Shown: piece by piece, positions 7,326 through 13,625 of the stretch
Numbering within the stretch: the first letter of the stretch is position 1
How the letters are laid out: each line of letters opens with the position of its first letter
Assembly (NCBI GenBank): GCA_012974295.1
Contig: JAAXQM010000063.1
Coordinates: forward strand, 1-15,822
Source: Dehalococcoidales bacterium
GTDB taxonomy: Bacteria > Chloroflexota > Dehalococcoidia > E44-bin15
Direction: 5' to 3'
DNA length: 15,822 nucleotides
Program-made: the position numbers and the translations under genes
Notes under the pieces: model-generated
Databases searched by the model: none
What the model was told of the DNA's origin: nothing
Seen by the model: only the letters and a program-made list of their open reading frames with translations

Positions 7326-7395
7326 GTTTACTGCTCCCTATAGTCCAAATACTGAAAGAAGTGATTTATACAGTATTCTATATATAAACCATGTA

Positions 7396-7986
7396 TTAAA
7401 TCAGTCTAATAAGCGATTTCTCTAGATGCGAGTAATCTGCATCGCTTACGGAGAGAGAGAGTTCTAAGAAGTCGGCTAGATCATGGGCTTGTGATATGAG
7501 GTCAGGATCAGTTGGCTGCCTCACATAAAGCAGTTTCCGGTAATGCTGAAAATAGCAATCCCGCATTTCCTCATCATCTAGTTCCAGGGGTTCAATGCAG
7601 TACTCCCTAAAATTAATGATCAAATCTTTTTCAAGAAAATACGTTCCGGCTGTTTCATCTATGAATTGCTCAAACCGCTCATTGCCTAGTAGCATTTCAT
7701 AACAGCTATGTCCAGGTACTTTCATTACCCCCTGATACTGGCAAACATTGCTGAGGTCGGGGATACATTCTCCGTAAAGGCATATGATTCTTTCATCTTT
7801 TCTTTGAGCAGCGGTTATTCTCCTTAGCAGATGCTGCTCCAACTTCTGTGGCGTTATGTGAAGTACGGGTGGTAAATAGGTAAAGCGCAGATTTGGATAC
7901 CTATTGGCCAAGCGAAGATGCTCAATAGCTGGTTTGAACACCCCACAAGCAACAATTCGCGTTCTCTTTGCTGTCTTGGTCGTCAT
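7396..7986 (-). CDS. DUF1638 family protein
   Basis: A 196-residue protein matching the DUF1638 pattern: IVACGVF near the start, CLYGEC at 69-74, VPGHSCYE at 90-97, then GTYFLEKDLIINF and a YFQHYRKLLYVRQP segment. The conserved Cys and His residues (C14, C69, C74, H93, C95) suggest a metal or cofactor site. The biochemical role of the family is not established as far as I know, but members repeatedly sit beside MttB-type methyltransferase genes, as here. ATG 7986 begins 4 nt after the stop of the preceding mttB-like gene with no good Shine-Dalgarno, so expression probably relies on translational coupling. Confidence 0.85.
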   Translation of the reverse strand: MTTKTAKRTRIVACGVFKPAIEHLRLANRYPNLRFTYLPPVLHITPQKLEQHLLRRITAAQRKDERIICLYGECIPDLSNVCQYQGVMKVPGHSCYEMLLGNERFEQFIDETAGTYFLEKDLIINFREYCIEPLELDDEEMRDCYFQHYRKLLYVRQPTDPDLISQAHDLADFLELSLSVSDADYSHLEKSLIRLI

Positions 7987-7990
7987 CTCG

Positions 7991-9430
7991 CTACCAGATT
8001 AATCGACTACCTGGAAAAGCACGTTTTATCTCAGCTATAGTATCATGATCCAAGAGCCCGTCCGTTCCATCCTCTAGTATTTCTCGAACCCTTGTATAGG
8101 CCTGGCTCAGCATGTTTTGCTTGCCTCTCTCTTCCCAAATATCGAAGTTACTTCGTACACTCAAGTTGGGATAGAAGAACTCATCTGTCATGTGATCGAT
8201 CGTATGATCGTCAGTGATAAAGTTCCCCCCGGGTCCGACGCGCTCTATCACATCGAAAGCCATAGTATCTTCGTTCACGTTGATACCCGAAAGAACCCTG
8301 TTGATCATTCCTATGATTTCATTATCTATTACATATTGTTCGTAGGAAATAGAATTTGCTGAGTCGAGCATTCCTGCCGCTAGATGAATATAGTCAGCCC
8401 CAGTCATGGCCACAGTCAAACATGAGACAGTCTTTTCAAACCCGGCCTGAATGTCGGGCCTTTTAGCCTCGGTAACGCCGGCAGAGGCATATATGGGCAG
8501 GTTATACAGTTTCGCTAGCTGTACTGCTGAGGCGTTCATCATTGCCATTTCCACCGAGCCAAGCGTGAAGTCCATTTTACGTAGATCCATAATGGTGGGC
8601 ACAGCACCGTAGAGTACTTTCGCCCCGGGGGCTAGCACCTGAGCGAGAGCTACCCCTGCCAGTGCTTCGGCATGCAGTTGTGACAGCGTACCTGCTAAAG
8701 TTGCGGGCGAAGTCGCTCCTGCAATAGGTGCAGGAGCACATGTGACAGGTATACCACGGTTAGCACAGAAATCAATAATCTCCAGAGTGTTGGCTTCTAT
8801 TGTGAGAGGGCTGACTGTGTTGGTGATAATTGAAACGAACGGTTTCTCCCTGAATATATCCTCTCCTCCAGCAATAATGCTTGCTAGTTTCCACATTTGT
8901 TCGGCACCATGGAGATCGGTACATCCTCCCATCACGTGTTTCGTTGTATGGTTTAGTGCGTAATAGAAATCGAGCAAGTGATAGTTTACAGGTTTGATAT
9001 CATGGGCCTGACATGCGATTATGTAAAAACGAAGGTTGTCGAGGTTGTGCACCAGAGAGGCAGTGTTGCCTACATCCATCAGTTTTGTGAGACGGTACCC
9101 CCCTGTTGCCATGTCTAGAACGCGAAATACTCTTCCCCCGTTACCGAAGTACACATTGCCCTCTCCCAAATGCAGGTCGTTCTTACCGTCTCGGGAATAC
9201 AAAACAAAGCTTGGCGGGGCACGGTTTACAACTTGATCAAGCCAGCCTCCTTCGAAGCGTACCCTTTGATCATCATAATCGACCTGTGCGCCTTCATCTT
9301 TCAGCCTTTTAAGAACGTCCCCATCAAGGATTCTTATTCCTATACGTTCCAGTATCCGACGCCCCGTCTGGTCGATCTGTTTCAACTCTTCGGATGTAAG
9401 TAATCTTAAGAATGGTAGAGTAGTGCCCAT
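7991..9430 (-). CDS. MttB-superfamily corrinoid methyltransferase (pyrrolysine-independent)
   Basis: A canonical-looking MttB-superfamily protein of 479 residues from ATG 9430. It has LLTSEELKQIDQTGRRILER at the N-terminus, then NHTTKHVMGGC, ATSPATLAGTLSQLHAEALAG, APGAKVLYGAVP, the GSVEMAMMNASAVQLAKLYN helix, GADYIHLAAGMLDS, and the C-terminal GPGGNF (plus-strand bases 8219-8236) with the following DDHTIDH block. An earlier in-frame ATG at 9487 would give 498 residues but overlaps the upstream gene by 44 bp and has no ribosome site; ATG 9430 has AGGAG at 9445-9441 (10 nt), overlapping the upstream TAG. It is expected to demethylate a methylated (probably quaternary) amine in partnership with the corrinoid protein at 10920-11558. 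No in-frame UAG. The substrate is unknown. Confidence 0.92.
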   Translation of the reverse strand: MGTTLPFLRLLTSEELKQIDQTGRRILERIGIRILDGDVLKRLKDEGAQVDYDDQRVRFEGGWLDQVVNRAPPSFVLYSRDGKNDLHLGEGNVYFGNGGRVFRVLDMATGGYRLTKLMDVGNTASLVHNLDNLRFYIIACQAHDIKPVNYHLLDFYYALNHTTKHVMGGCTDLHGAEQMWKLASIIAGGEDIFREKPFVSIITNTVSPLTIEANTLEIIDFCANRGIPVTCAPAPIAGATSPATLAGTLSQLHAEALAGVALAQVLAPGAKVLYGAVPTIMDLRKMDFTLGSVEMAMMNASAVQLAKLYNLPIYASAGVTEAKRPDIQAGFEKTVSCLTVAMTGADYIHLAAGMLDSANSISYEQYVIDNEIIGMINRVLSGINVNEDTMAFDVIERVGPGGNFITDDHTIDHMTDEFFYPNLSVRSNFDIWEERGKQNMLSQAYTRVREILEDGTDGLLDHDTIAEIKRAFPGSRLIW

Positions 9431-9443
9431 TGCGATCTCGCTC

Positions 9444-10892
9444 CTAGAGTCTTTGGAGGATCTTATCGATTCCTTTAAGTACGTCATCGGGTTTGCACTC
9501 TACTTGATTCTGTGAAAGAATCCTTTTCGCTTCGCTATTGCACCGTGTATAGAGATCGGTAGATCCGGCAGCTTCCCAAGAGTCGTAGCGAGAGCGGTCT
9601 AAAAGCTTGGGCAGGAAATGGGCCTGCATGAAATGCTCAAAGGTGTGATCATCCATGAGAAATATTGAGTTTGTATCGGTATTGGCGACTCTCTCTATCG
9701 CCTCCAACGCCAGGGTTTCGTCATTGACGGGGATACCTTCGACAAAGGATCGGCTCATGGCCACCAGCTCGTCAGCCATGGTCACCATCTCAAGCGAAGA
9801 CGTACTGCCGTATTCTAAAAAGCCAACGTCGTGGATTAAATTCGAGCGTGAAAGTAACGCTGTGACGATAGAGAACATTGCTTCGGATCCTGCCTGGGCA
9901 TCCATAACTTTCGCATCTGAAGCTCCGGCGTAGGCCCAGATGGGCAGGCCATAGATTTCATCTCGCATATCAGCTAGGGCGGCCTGGGTGAGACTCCATT
10001 CAGGACAGCCATACGAAACCACTGCGGACCTCATATCCAAAGCGCTGACATTGGGGCCGAACAGGAAAGGCGATCCCTCACCAACCAACTGATGGACTAC
10101 CAACCCTACCAGGTTTTCAGCTATTCCTAAAGCCATAGCTCCAGCAAGAGTTACCGGAGCTCCTCCCCCAGCGTTAGATCCCGAGGGAAAACAAATTGGT
10201 ATCCTCTTTTCCGCACAGAAGATGAGTCTCTCCATTACATTTTCAGGAAAACGCAGAGGACTAATAGCTTCAGAATAACTAAGCAGGAATGGCTTCCCCT
10301 GGAGCTCTTCTTCGCTTCCTGCCACCACACAGGCGATTTCATAGATCTTGGCCATGTCTCTGCCGCTATCTGCTATGAATACAATCGGCTTATTTGTGTT
10401 CTTGACCATCTCAGCGAAAGCAAACACATAGATGTTTTCAATAGGCGCATCTTCAGGGTTAGCCATGGACATATTAAAGGCTATGTTGTCCAGTCCATCT
10501 ACCAACCTGGCAAAGTTCGCGACGTCTCTCAGCGTAGATCGTCGCCGCTGACCCGTTTCCAAATCCAGGGTAAATGTGGCGTCCGATCCAGTACCGTAGA
10601 AAGAATTACCGTTAACAAGGGGCATCGCTTTATTTCCTCTCTGATCATAGAGAGTGATCTGCTTGGGAGCAGATTTAATTGCCTTTTCAGCGAGATAAGA
10701 AGGTAGCTTTACCCGTTCGCCATTTGAAACCCTGCATCCAGCGTCAGACAGCAATTGCAGGGCTCGCGGATGCTCCATCTTGAATCCTATCTTCTCAAGT
10801 ATTTCCAAAGCCGCAGTATGAATTGCCAACGCCTGTTCACGGTTAAGTACTTTAAGCCGGGGTTGCAGCGTTGGTATACCAATCTGTTTCAT
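9444..10892 (-). CDS. MttB-superfamily corrinoid methyltransferase (variant C-terminal motif)
   Basis: A 482-residue MttB-superfamily member from ATG 10892. N-terminal LKVLNREQALAIHTAALEIL, then NTNKPIVFIADSG where the sister proteins read NTTKHVMGG, then AGGGAPVTLAGAMALGIAEN, GEGSPFLFGPNVSALDMRS, SYGCPEWSLTQAALADM and DAKVMDAQAGSEA. The C-terminal block is VANTDTNSIFLMDDHTFEHF, with NTDTNSIF replacing GPGGNF; HT is kept. These changes in segments that face the active site in the family suggest a different substrate. The first start is GTG 10919, directly after the preceding stop, but ATG 10892 has TGGAG about 6 nt upstream and fits family length better. Its TAG lies within the Shine-Dalgarno of the next mttB-like gene, so the two are tightly coupled. 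Confidence 0.9.
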   Translation of the reverse strand: MKQIGIPTLQPRLKVLNREQALAIHTAALEILEKIGFKMEHPRALQLLSDAGCRVSNGERVKLPSYLAEKAIKSAPKQITLYDQRGNKAMPLVNGNSFYGTGSDATFTLDLETGQRRRSTLRDVANFARLVDGLDNIAFNMSMANPEDAPIENIYVFAFAEMVKNTNKPIVFIADSGRDMAKIYEIACVVAGSEEELQGKPFLLSYSEAISPLRFPENVMERLIFCAEKRIPICFPSGSNAGGGAPVTLAGAMALGIAENLVGLVVHQLVGEGSPFLFGPNVSALDMRSAVVSYGCPEWSLTQAALADMRDEIYGLPIWAYAGASDAKVMDAQAGSEAMFSIVTALLSRSNLIHDVGFLEYGSTSSLEMVTMADELVAMSRSFVEGIPVNDETLALEAIERVANTDTNSIFLMDDHTFEHFMQAHFLPKLLDRSRYDSWEAAGSTDLYTRCNSEAKRILSQNQVECKPDDVLKGIDKILQRL

Positions 10893-10919
10893 AATTAACT
10901 CCATCTTGGGTGAAATCAC

Positions 10920-11558
10920 CTAGGAAATACCCATTAATTTTTTAGCTTCGGTGACAGCAGAACCGGCATCAGCTCCATAGGAGTCTGCCTTGATTTCCTG
11001 AGCGTACTTTGCTGTTACTGGCGCTCCACCAATAATCACCTTGACCTTATCTCTTATACCAGCTTTCTGCAGAGCCTCGATGGTTTGGGGCATTGCAGGC
11101 ATTGTTGTGGAGAGCAGCGCCGATATGGCTACAATGTCTGGTTCCACTTCCTGCGCTTTTTGGACAAACTTTTCTGGTGAAACATCGACTCCCAGATCTG
11201 TAACCGTGAATCCTGCGCCTTCCATCATCATCGCAACGAGGTTCTTTCCGATGTCGTGTAGGTCGCCCTTGACGGTGCCAATTATCACCTTTCCCTTACT
11301 TGAGGTGTCGCCCTCCTTGAGCAGCGGTTCCAGCAGTTTCATACACTCTTGCATAGTCTTAGCGGAGCGTAACATCTGTGGCACAAAAATGGTCCCTTTT
11401 GAGAAGTTGTCACCTACCTCATCCATAGCAGCAATAAGGCCCTCATCAATAATGGCCTGAATAAAACCGCCTGCGTCTATGGCTTTCTGTGTCTCTGCCA
11501 CAGCTTTACTGATGTCTCCCTTGGTTACAGCTTCAATTAATGCCTTGAATTCGCTCAT
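10920..11558 (-). CDS. MttC/MtbC-like small corrinoid protein
   Basis: A 212-residue protein with the B12-binding-2 helical cap at about residues 1-85 and the B12-binding Rossmann-like domain from about 88. The cobalt-ligand motif DLHDIG is at 99-104 (His101); SALLSTT is at 146-152 and GG at 177-178. It carries the methyl group between the MttB-type enzymes and the MtrH-like enzyme of the same operon. ATG 11558 has an excellent AGGAGG 7 nt upstream. Its stop lies immediately before the region where the next gene begins. Compared with the corrinoid protein at 1868-2557 it lacks the acidic N-terminal insertion, so the two probably serve different MttB partners. Confidence 0.95.
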   Translation of the reverse strand: MSEFKALIEAVTKGDISKAVAETQKAIDAGGFIQAIIDEGLIAAMDEVGDNFSKGTIFVPQMLRSAKTMQECMKLLEPLLKEGDTSSKGKVIIGTVKGDLHDIGKNLVAMMMEGAGFTVTDLGVDVSPEKFVQKAQEVEPDIVAISALLSTTMPAMPQTIEALQKAGIRDKVKVIIGGAPVTAKYAQEIKADSYGADAGSAVTEAKKLMGIS

Positions 11559-11606
11559 TTTACATCCTCCTCAAAATATTTATGCGTAAATTGAAAAGCA
11601 AGAGTA

Positions 11607-12404
11607 TCATCCGGTGATACGTCCGCTTTGGTAAGCATCGATGAAACTCCCGCAGTATTCATCTTTTCCAAGGAGCATCTCAATGGAAAGAAGGGTTGCC
11701 ATAATTTGTTTGTCAGTTGGGTCCAGTATGGCTGCGGACAGACCGTAGGATATGGCAAGGGATAAGAAATTGCGGTTAATGAGGTGCCGCAGTGGAAGGC
11801 CGAAGGAGATATTGGAAAGACCACAAATGGTGTTTACACCGGGGAATTCTCTCATTATCCCATTGATAGCTCCGAGAGCTGCCATTCCCATACCGGTATC
11901 CACAGATACCGGCTGAACGAGCGGGTCTACATAAATCTTCTCCAGCGGCATCCCGTGATCGGTTAGTTTCTGGATGAGTTCTGAACCCACCTCGACCCTT
12001 TCCTCCACAGTAGCTGGCATAGCTGTTTTTCCCATGCAAAGGGCAACTACACTGCAAGGTTGTGATGTGACTACTGGAAGAAGCGATTGAAATCGGTCTT
12101 CCTCCAGTGAAATGGAATTGATCATCGGTTCGCCTTTGTGGCATTTGATGGCTTCAGAAAGAGCACGGTGATTGGGGCTGTCCAGGGATAAAGGTAAATC
12201 TACTTCACTTTGCACGGTCTCCACCAGCCAGCACAGGCAATCGACCTCACGATCCAGAAAGGTTCCAGCATTTACGTCAATGTAGTTAGCCCCGGCTTCA
12301 GCTTGCTCTCGCGCCACTTTCAATATGAACGCGGCATCACGTTTCTCCACAGCTTCTTCGATGCTCTTTCGGCTCGTGTTAATCTTCTCTCCTACAACGA
12401 TCAT
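11607..12404 (-). CDS. MtrH-like (pterin-binding) methyltetrahydrofolate:corrinoid methyltransferase
   Basis: A 265-residue TIM-barrel protein of the pterin-binding (DHPS/MetH-like) family, about the usual length for MtrH/MtgA/AcsE-type enzymes. Visible motifs are VGEKINTS (4-11), GANYIDVNAG (38-47), the barrel Asp in LSLDSPN (Asp75), INSIS with Asn96, YVDPLVQPVSVD with Asp160, and GLSNISFGLP with Asn198; the Asp/Asn residues line the pterin site in the family. The likely reaction is methyl transfer from the methylated corrinoid protein (encoded next, 48 bp downstream) to tetrahydrofolate. ATG 12404 has an AGGG-type ribosome site. It is the first gene of the minus-strand operon, so the promoter should lie in 12405-12500. 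Confidence 0.92.
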   Translation of the reverse strand: MIVVGEKINTSRKSIEEAVEKRDAAFILKVAREQAEAGANYIDVNAGTFLDREVDCLCWLVETVQSEVDLPLSLDSPNHRALSEAIKCHKGEPMINSISLEEDRFQSLLPVVTSQPCSVVALCMGKTAMPATVEERVEVGSELIQKLTDHGMPLEKIYVDPLVQPVSVDTGMGMAALGAINGIMREFPGVNTICGLSNISFGLPLRHLINRNFLSLAISYGLSAAILDPTDKQIMATLLSIEMLLGKDEYCGSFIDAYQSGRITG

Positions 12405-12550
12405 TATTTTCCCTATCTATAATATAATCTGTAACTTAGGTGGGGGGCTTCCTGCTATTTCCACACAGGTGCTGCTATCTTACAATTACTGCGGGCTTGC
12501 GTCAATGCTGCTGTCCCTCATCGGTGAAGCTGGAAATTGAATCGTGGGTG

Positions 12551-12559
12551 TGCTATACT
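12551..12559 (+). promoter_or_regulatory. Possible extended -10 promoter element
   Basis: TGCTATACT matches the TGnTATAAT extended -10 pattern with one change. The -35 candidate TGGAAA at 12531-12536 is weak. It points towards the plus-strand operon but lies over 300 bp upstream of its first start codon, so the assignment is uncertain. Confidence 0.25.
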
Positions 12560-12688
12560 GCTAGCAGGAAAGTAGCGTAAACTTGGAGATTCACGCAGAA
12601 TCTCTGGAGGGTGACGCATAGTGACGTGACGTAACAGCAGAGTATGTTAATAGGGGACGTCCATCTTCCTCTCTAGATAGTAATAATT

Positions 12689-12770
12689 CGCATGAAACCC
12701 CCGCTGAGTTTTCAATAATATTTCCCATTTTCCCCGAATGAAACCCCCTGCCTTTACGTTCGATAATATA
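12689..12770. repeat. Pair of imperfect direct repeats, possible insertion-sequence end relic
   Basis: CGCATGAAACCCCC followed by TTCAATAATAT (12689-12721) and CGAATGAAACCCCC followed by TTCGATAATAT (12735-12769) form two related copies 46 bp apart. Read on the minus strand the core is GGGGGTTTCAT, which reminds me of the repeated sites near ends of some IS21-type elements. No transposase gene is nearby, so this is at most a remnant or solo end. Confidence 0.4.
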
Positions 12771-12821
12771 CGTCAGCCCCCTTTATGATTATCCTACTTT
12801 TTAACATGCGCTGTCTCAGGT

Positions 12822-12852
12822 AATATTGGCATACTCCGTCTAAACCAATATT
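12822..12852 (+). promoter_or_regulatory. Perfect 8-bp inverted repeat upstream of the MetH-activation-like gene
   Basis: AATATTGG at 12822-12829 and CCAATATT at 12845-12852 are perfect reverse complements separated by 15 nt, ending 20 bp before GTG 12873. The position suits an operator for a dimeric regulator or an mRNA hairpin near the ribosome site. A TAATAT at 12821-12826 overlaps the left arm and could be a -10, with no good -35. Confidence 0.4.
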
Positions 12853-12872
12853 TCTTAAATACGAGAAAAAAT

Positions 12873-13562
12873 GTGAATAAGACGATAACCGAAAGCAGCA
12901 GGGTTGATATTGACATCGATAGAAGTAGCGTATGTCGGTATTTAGGATACACAGCAGATGTAGATCCTTCGGCTCGAATATCATCGCTGCTCGATGAATA
13001 CATAGAAAAAACTGGACACCTTATTGAACCATCATACTCATATTTAATTAAAGAAATAGAGAGGGTTGAGGGGTCCCGATCATTTATTAAAGGCCCGGTT
13101 GTATTTGAGAGCGAGGCTATCGCAAGGCTGCTGGAACGTTGTGAGAAGATCGCTGTTTTTATACTTACTATCGGCAGCCGCTTGGAGGAAACCGTTGGCC
13201 AGCTGGCCGATGATAACCTTATAGTTGAGGCATATGTACTGGACACAATAGGATCAAGCGTTGCTGAAAGTCTGGCCGATTTACTACAGGAAAAGATAAG
13301 AGACGAGGCTCATTCTAACGGGCTTTGTATAAGCCGCCGCTTTAGCCCCGGCTACTGCGATTGGGACATTAGCCAGCAGGAGATGGTCTTCCCTGCATTG
13401 AATGGAGTTTCGTCGGGGGTCTTTCTGAGCGACGAGTTTATGATGACGCCACAGAAGTCGATATCGGGCATCATAGGTATCGGACTATGTGACAGCGGTA
13501 TGGATAGTTTTAATCCCTGCAAAACCTGTAATAAACGCAATTGTCCGGGGAGGAGGCACTAG
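12873..13562 (+). CDS. Stand-alone vitamin-B12-dependent methionine synthase activation-domain-like protein
   Basis: A 229-residue protein resembling the C-terminal AdoMet-binding reactivation domain of MetH. The key motif RFSPGYCDWDISQQE is at 156-170, matching the R-x-x-PGY element that binds AdoMet in MetH. The N-terminal half has SSVCRYLGY (18-26) and a DTIGSSVAESLADLL helix (124-138). The C-terminus adds C216-x2-C219-x4-C224, a possible metal or Fe-S site not found in MetH itself. It may reactivate a corrinoid by reductive methylation, or bind corrinoid or AdoMet in another role. GTG 12873 is the only plausible start (the overlapping ATG 12871 runs into TGA); its ribosome site is weak (GAG-A-rich). 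It ends in an amber TAG at 13560-13562 and shares reading frame with the following mttB-like gene. Confidence 0.85.
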   Translation: MNKTITESSRVDIDIDRSSVCRYLGYTADVDPSARISSLLDEYIEKTGHLIEPSYSYLIKEIERVEGSRSFIKGPVVFESEAIARLLERCEKIAVFILTIGSRLEETVGQLADDNLIVEAYVLDTIGSSVAESLADLLQEKIRDEAHSNGLCISRRFSPGYCDWDISQQEMVFPALNGVSSGVFLSDEFMMTPQKSISGIIGIGLCDSGMDSFNPCKTCNKRNCPGRRH

Positions 13563-13625
13563 GATATCATTCGAAGGGGGCTACCAGGTGGCAGCTTCAA
13601 ACCTCTTGCTGAAGAGTCAATACTT
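13551..13625 (+). promoter_or_regulatory. Strong Shine-Dalgarno and probable non-canonical start region of the following mttB-like gene
   Basis: AGGAGG at 13551-13556 sits just before the TAG at 13560-13562. From 13563 the frame of the downstream mttB-like gene is open and reads DIIRRGLPGG then SFKPLAEESILM, which aligns with the N-terminal helix of the three sister MttB proteins (for example PYERISKEQVLQIH). No ATG, GTG or TTG occurs in this frame between the TAG and ATG 13626. ATC 13566 (9-nt spacing) and ATT 13569 (12-nt spacing) are the nearest near-cognate codons. Confidence 0.6.

Larger units (their letters stand above)
12405..12872. other. Divergent intergenic region between the minus-strand and plus-strand operons
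   Basis: This 468-bp region must hold promoters for both operons. A/T-rich sequence at 12416-12430 lies just upstream of the minus-strand start. On the plus strand TGCTATACT at 12551-12559 resembles an extended -10, with TGGAAA 17 nt upstream as a poor -35. GAGATT at 12586-12591 pairs with AATCTC at 12599-12604. No B12-box (GCCACTG) typical of cobalamin riboswitches is present. The direct repeats and inverted repeat in this region are listed separately. Confidence 0.5.

Noticed and set aside
9431..9487. Earlier ATG at 9487 as the start of the minus-strand mttB-like gene
   Set aside because: It overlaps the upstream gene by 44 bp and has no ribosome site, whereas ATG 9430 has AGGAG at a suitable distance and gives the usual family N-terminus.
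12405..12872. Cobalamin riboswitch in the leader of a corrinoid operon
   Set aside because: I could not find the conserved B12-box or the usual long folded leader; only small unrelated hairpins are seen.
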